A DNA stretch of 35,250 bases, taken from contig CANGPO010000021.1 in assembly GCA_947455705.1 (NCBI GenBank), forward strand, positions 1 to 35,250, read 5' to 3'. The position numbers were made by a program, and so were the translations under genes. Below the pieces are notes generated by a model. That model saw only the letters and a program-made list of their open reading frames with translations. It was not told the DNA's origin and did no database searches. Positions within the stretch are counted from its first letter, which is position 1; each line of letters starts with the position of its first letter. Positions 34,247-35,250 of this stretch are shown one piece after another. The DNA is from Actinomycetota bacterium (lineage in GTDB: Bacteria > Actinomycetota > Actinomycetes > S36-B12 > CAIYMF01).

Positions 34247-35250
34247 CGTGCCGACGACGCATCAACCTCAACGCCGATCGCGTTGAGAACCTCTGCGGGG
34301 ATCGCCGAGTCCACGGTCAACGCGATAAGTGCTTCTCCACCAACATCATTTCGACTCACCTGCATCCCACCGATATTGATGCCAGCCTCGCCGAAGATGC
34401 GCCCAGCCACACCAACGATGCCCGGGCGATCGTTGTAACGCAGGAATGCCAGATGCTGACTCATCGGGACATCGATCGCGAAACCGTCAACCTCAACCAG
34501 CCGCTGCAAATTGCGTGGACCGCTGACCGTCCCACCGACTACGACTGTCTGACCGTTAGACAGGGCGAGGTGCAGGCGAACCATGTTGCGCCAATTCGCA
34601 CTCTCGGTCGACGTTGTCAACGACACGGCCACACCGCGCTCAGCGGCAAGTAGTGGAGCGTTAACGTACGAGACTGGCTCGGTGATCAACTGACCGAAGA
34701 CGCCTTTGAGCGCGGCCAGTTCAAGGACGCGAACATCCTTCTCGGCAATCTCACCCAGAATCTCAACGTCGATGGCTTGAAGTGGAGCCGATGCCAACGA
34801 CGCTGCGATACGACCGAGGTTCTCGCTCAGTGAGATACCCGGACGCACGAGCTCATCAATCGGGCCACCTTCAATGTTGACAGCATCCGGTACGAGCTCA
34901 CCGGCGAGAGCGAGCCGAACCGAACGAGCAACAGCAATACCGGCCTTTTCCTGAGCCTCGTCCGTGGACGCGCCAAGGTGTGGAGTGGCGACCACATTCT
35001 CAAGTTCAAATAGTGGCGAATCAGTGCACGGCTCAGTTGCGAAGACATCAAGGCCTGCACCGGCAACTCGGCCCTCCTTGAGCGCGAGATACAACGCCTC
35101 TTCGTCGACGATGCCACCGCGGGCTGCGTTGATGATGCGCACCGATGGCTTCACCTTCGTCAGCGCTTCCTTACCAATCAAGCCGACCGTATCGGGTGTC
35201 TTGGGCAGGTGAACGGTGATGAAATCGCTCTCGGCGAGGAGCTCGTCAAG
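34225..35250 (-). CDS. serA: D-3-phosphoglycerate dehydrogenase, C-terminal part (runs off right edge)
   Basis: 341 residues visible; the frame stays open to base 35250, so the N-terminal part is outside. First step of serine synthesis, oxidising 3-phosphoglycerate with NAD+. Visible are SDFITVHLPKT, IINAARGGIVDEEALYLAL with the conserved arginine region, and ATPHLGASTDEAQEKAG with the catalytic histidine. An intervening ASB domain follows (about two thirds along), then a C-terminal ACT domain (NDRPGIVGVAGRIFGEAGIN, IGGMQVSRNDVGG) that binds serine in type I enzymes. A TTG at 35181 is not a real start, since conserved sequence continues upstream. Near leuA/leuB, as in Streptomyces from memory. 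Confidence 0.96.
   Translation of the reverse strand, partial: LDELLAESDFITVHLPKTPDTVGLIGKEALTKVKPSVRIINAARGGIVDEEALYLALKEGRVAGAGLDVFATEPCTDSPLFELENVVATPHLGASTDEAQEKAGIAVARSVRLALAGELVPDAVNIEGGPIDELVRPGISLSENLGRIAASLASAPLQAIDVEILGEIAEKDVRVLELAALKGVFGQLITEPVSYVNAPLLAAERGVAVSLTTSTESANWRNMVRLHLALSNGQTVVVGGTVSGPRNLQRLVEVDGFAIDVPMSQHLAFLRYNDRPGIVGVAGRIFGEAGINIGGMQVSRNDVGGEALIALTVDSAIPAEVLNAIGVEVDASSARSVNLDL

Overview
The window reads as chromosome of an actinobacterium of moderately high GC. The evidence is the core gene order (ddl, gpsA, plsC, hup, leuD, leuC, ndgR, tRNA-Glu, tRNA-Gln, gltX, ilvE, leuB, leuA/serA), which matches from memory the Streptomyces-type leucine/gltX neighbourhood. An HU protein with a Lys/Ala-rich tail, a coenzyme F420 gene (cofC) and an IclR regulator of the NdgR type point the same way. 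I cannot name a genus. No transposase, integrase, CRISPR array or rRNA is visible.

Left part (1-11177) is a bacterial microcompartment (BMC) locus. On the minus strand a tightly overlapping operon runs: class III PLP enzyme, CoA-acylating aldehyde dehydrogenase, BMC-T, a 146-residue unrecognised protein, BMC-P pentamer, BMC-H hexamer, and a second BMC-T cut by the left edge. That last gene uses a GTG start. Divergently, on the plus strand, come an APC-type permease, a strong 19-bp hairpin, a diol/glycerol dehydratase with large and medium subunits fused, its small subunit, and a reactivase large subunit. The shell part resembles the Rhodococcus/Mycobacterium (RMM) amino-alcohol compartment. 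The added B12 diol dehydratase arm is the unusual point. The dehydratase keeps its catalytic and metal residues, but the two residues beside the substrate side chain differ (Ser to Asp, Gln to Ala). The BMC-H pore carries Asp where PduA has Ser. Both changes suggest a cationic, amine-bearing substrate; this is inference.

Middle part (11193-19606) is core metabolism: ddl, a cystathionine-type PLP enzyme, gpsA-plsC, cofC, hup, leuCD and the divergent ndgR with a perfect operator-like inverted repeat.

An accessory block (19749-24371) sits between ndgR and the tRNA pair. It holds a MacB-like ABC exporter (adaptor, ATPase, permease) divergent from a secreted Cys-rich protein and a lipoprotein.

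Right part (24514-35250) holds tRNA-Glu(CTC), tRNA-Gln(CTG), gltX, a fumarylacetoacetase-family gene, cimA, an SGNH hydrolase, leuB-ilvE, leuA and serA (cut by the right edge). cimA is preceded by a short leader with Ile-Ile codons and a U6 terminator. leuA is preceded by a leader with three Leu codons. The leuB-leuA gap holds a second copy of the operator motif seen at leuC/ndgR, so branched-chain amino acid control is readable in this DNA at several levels.
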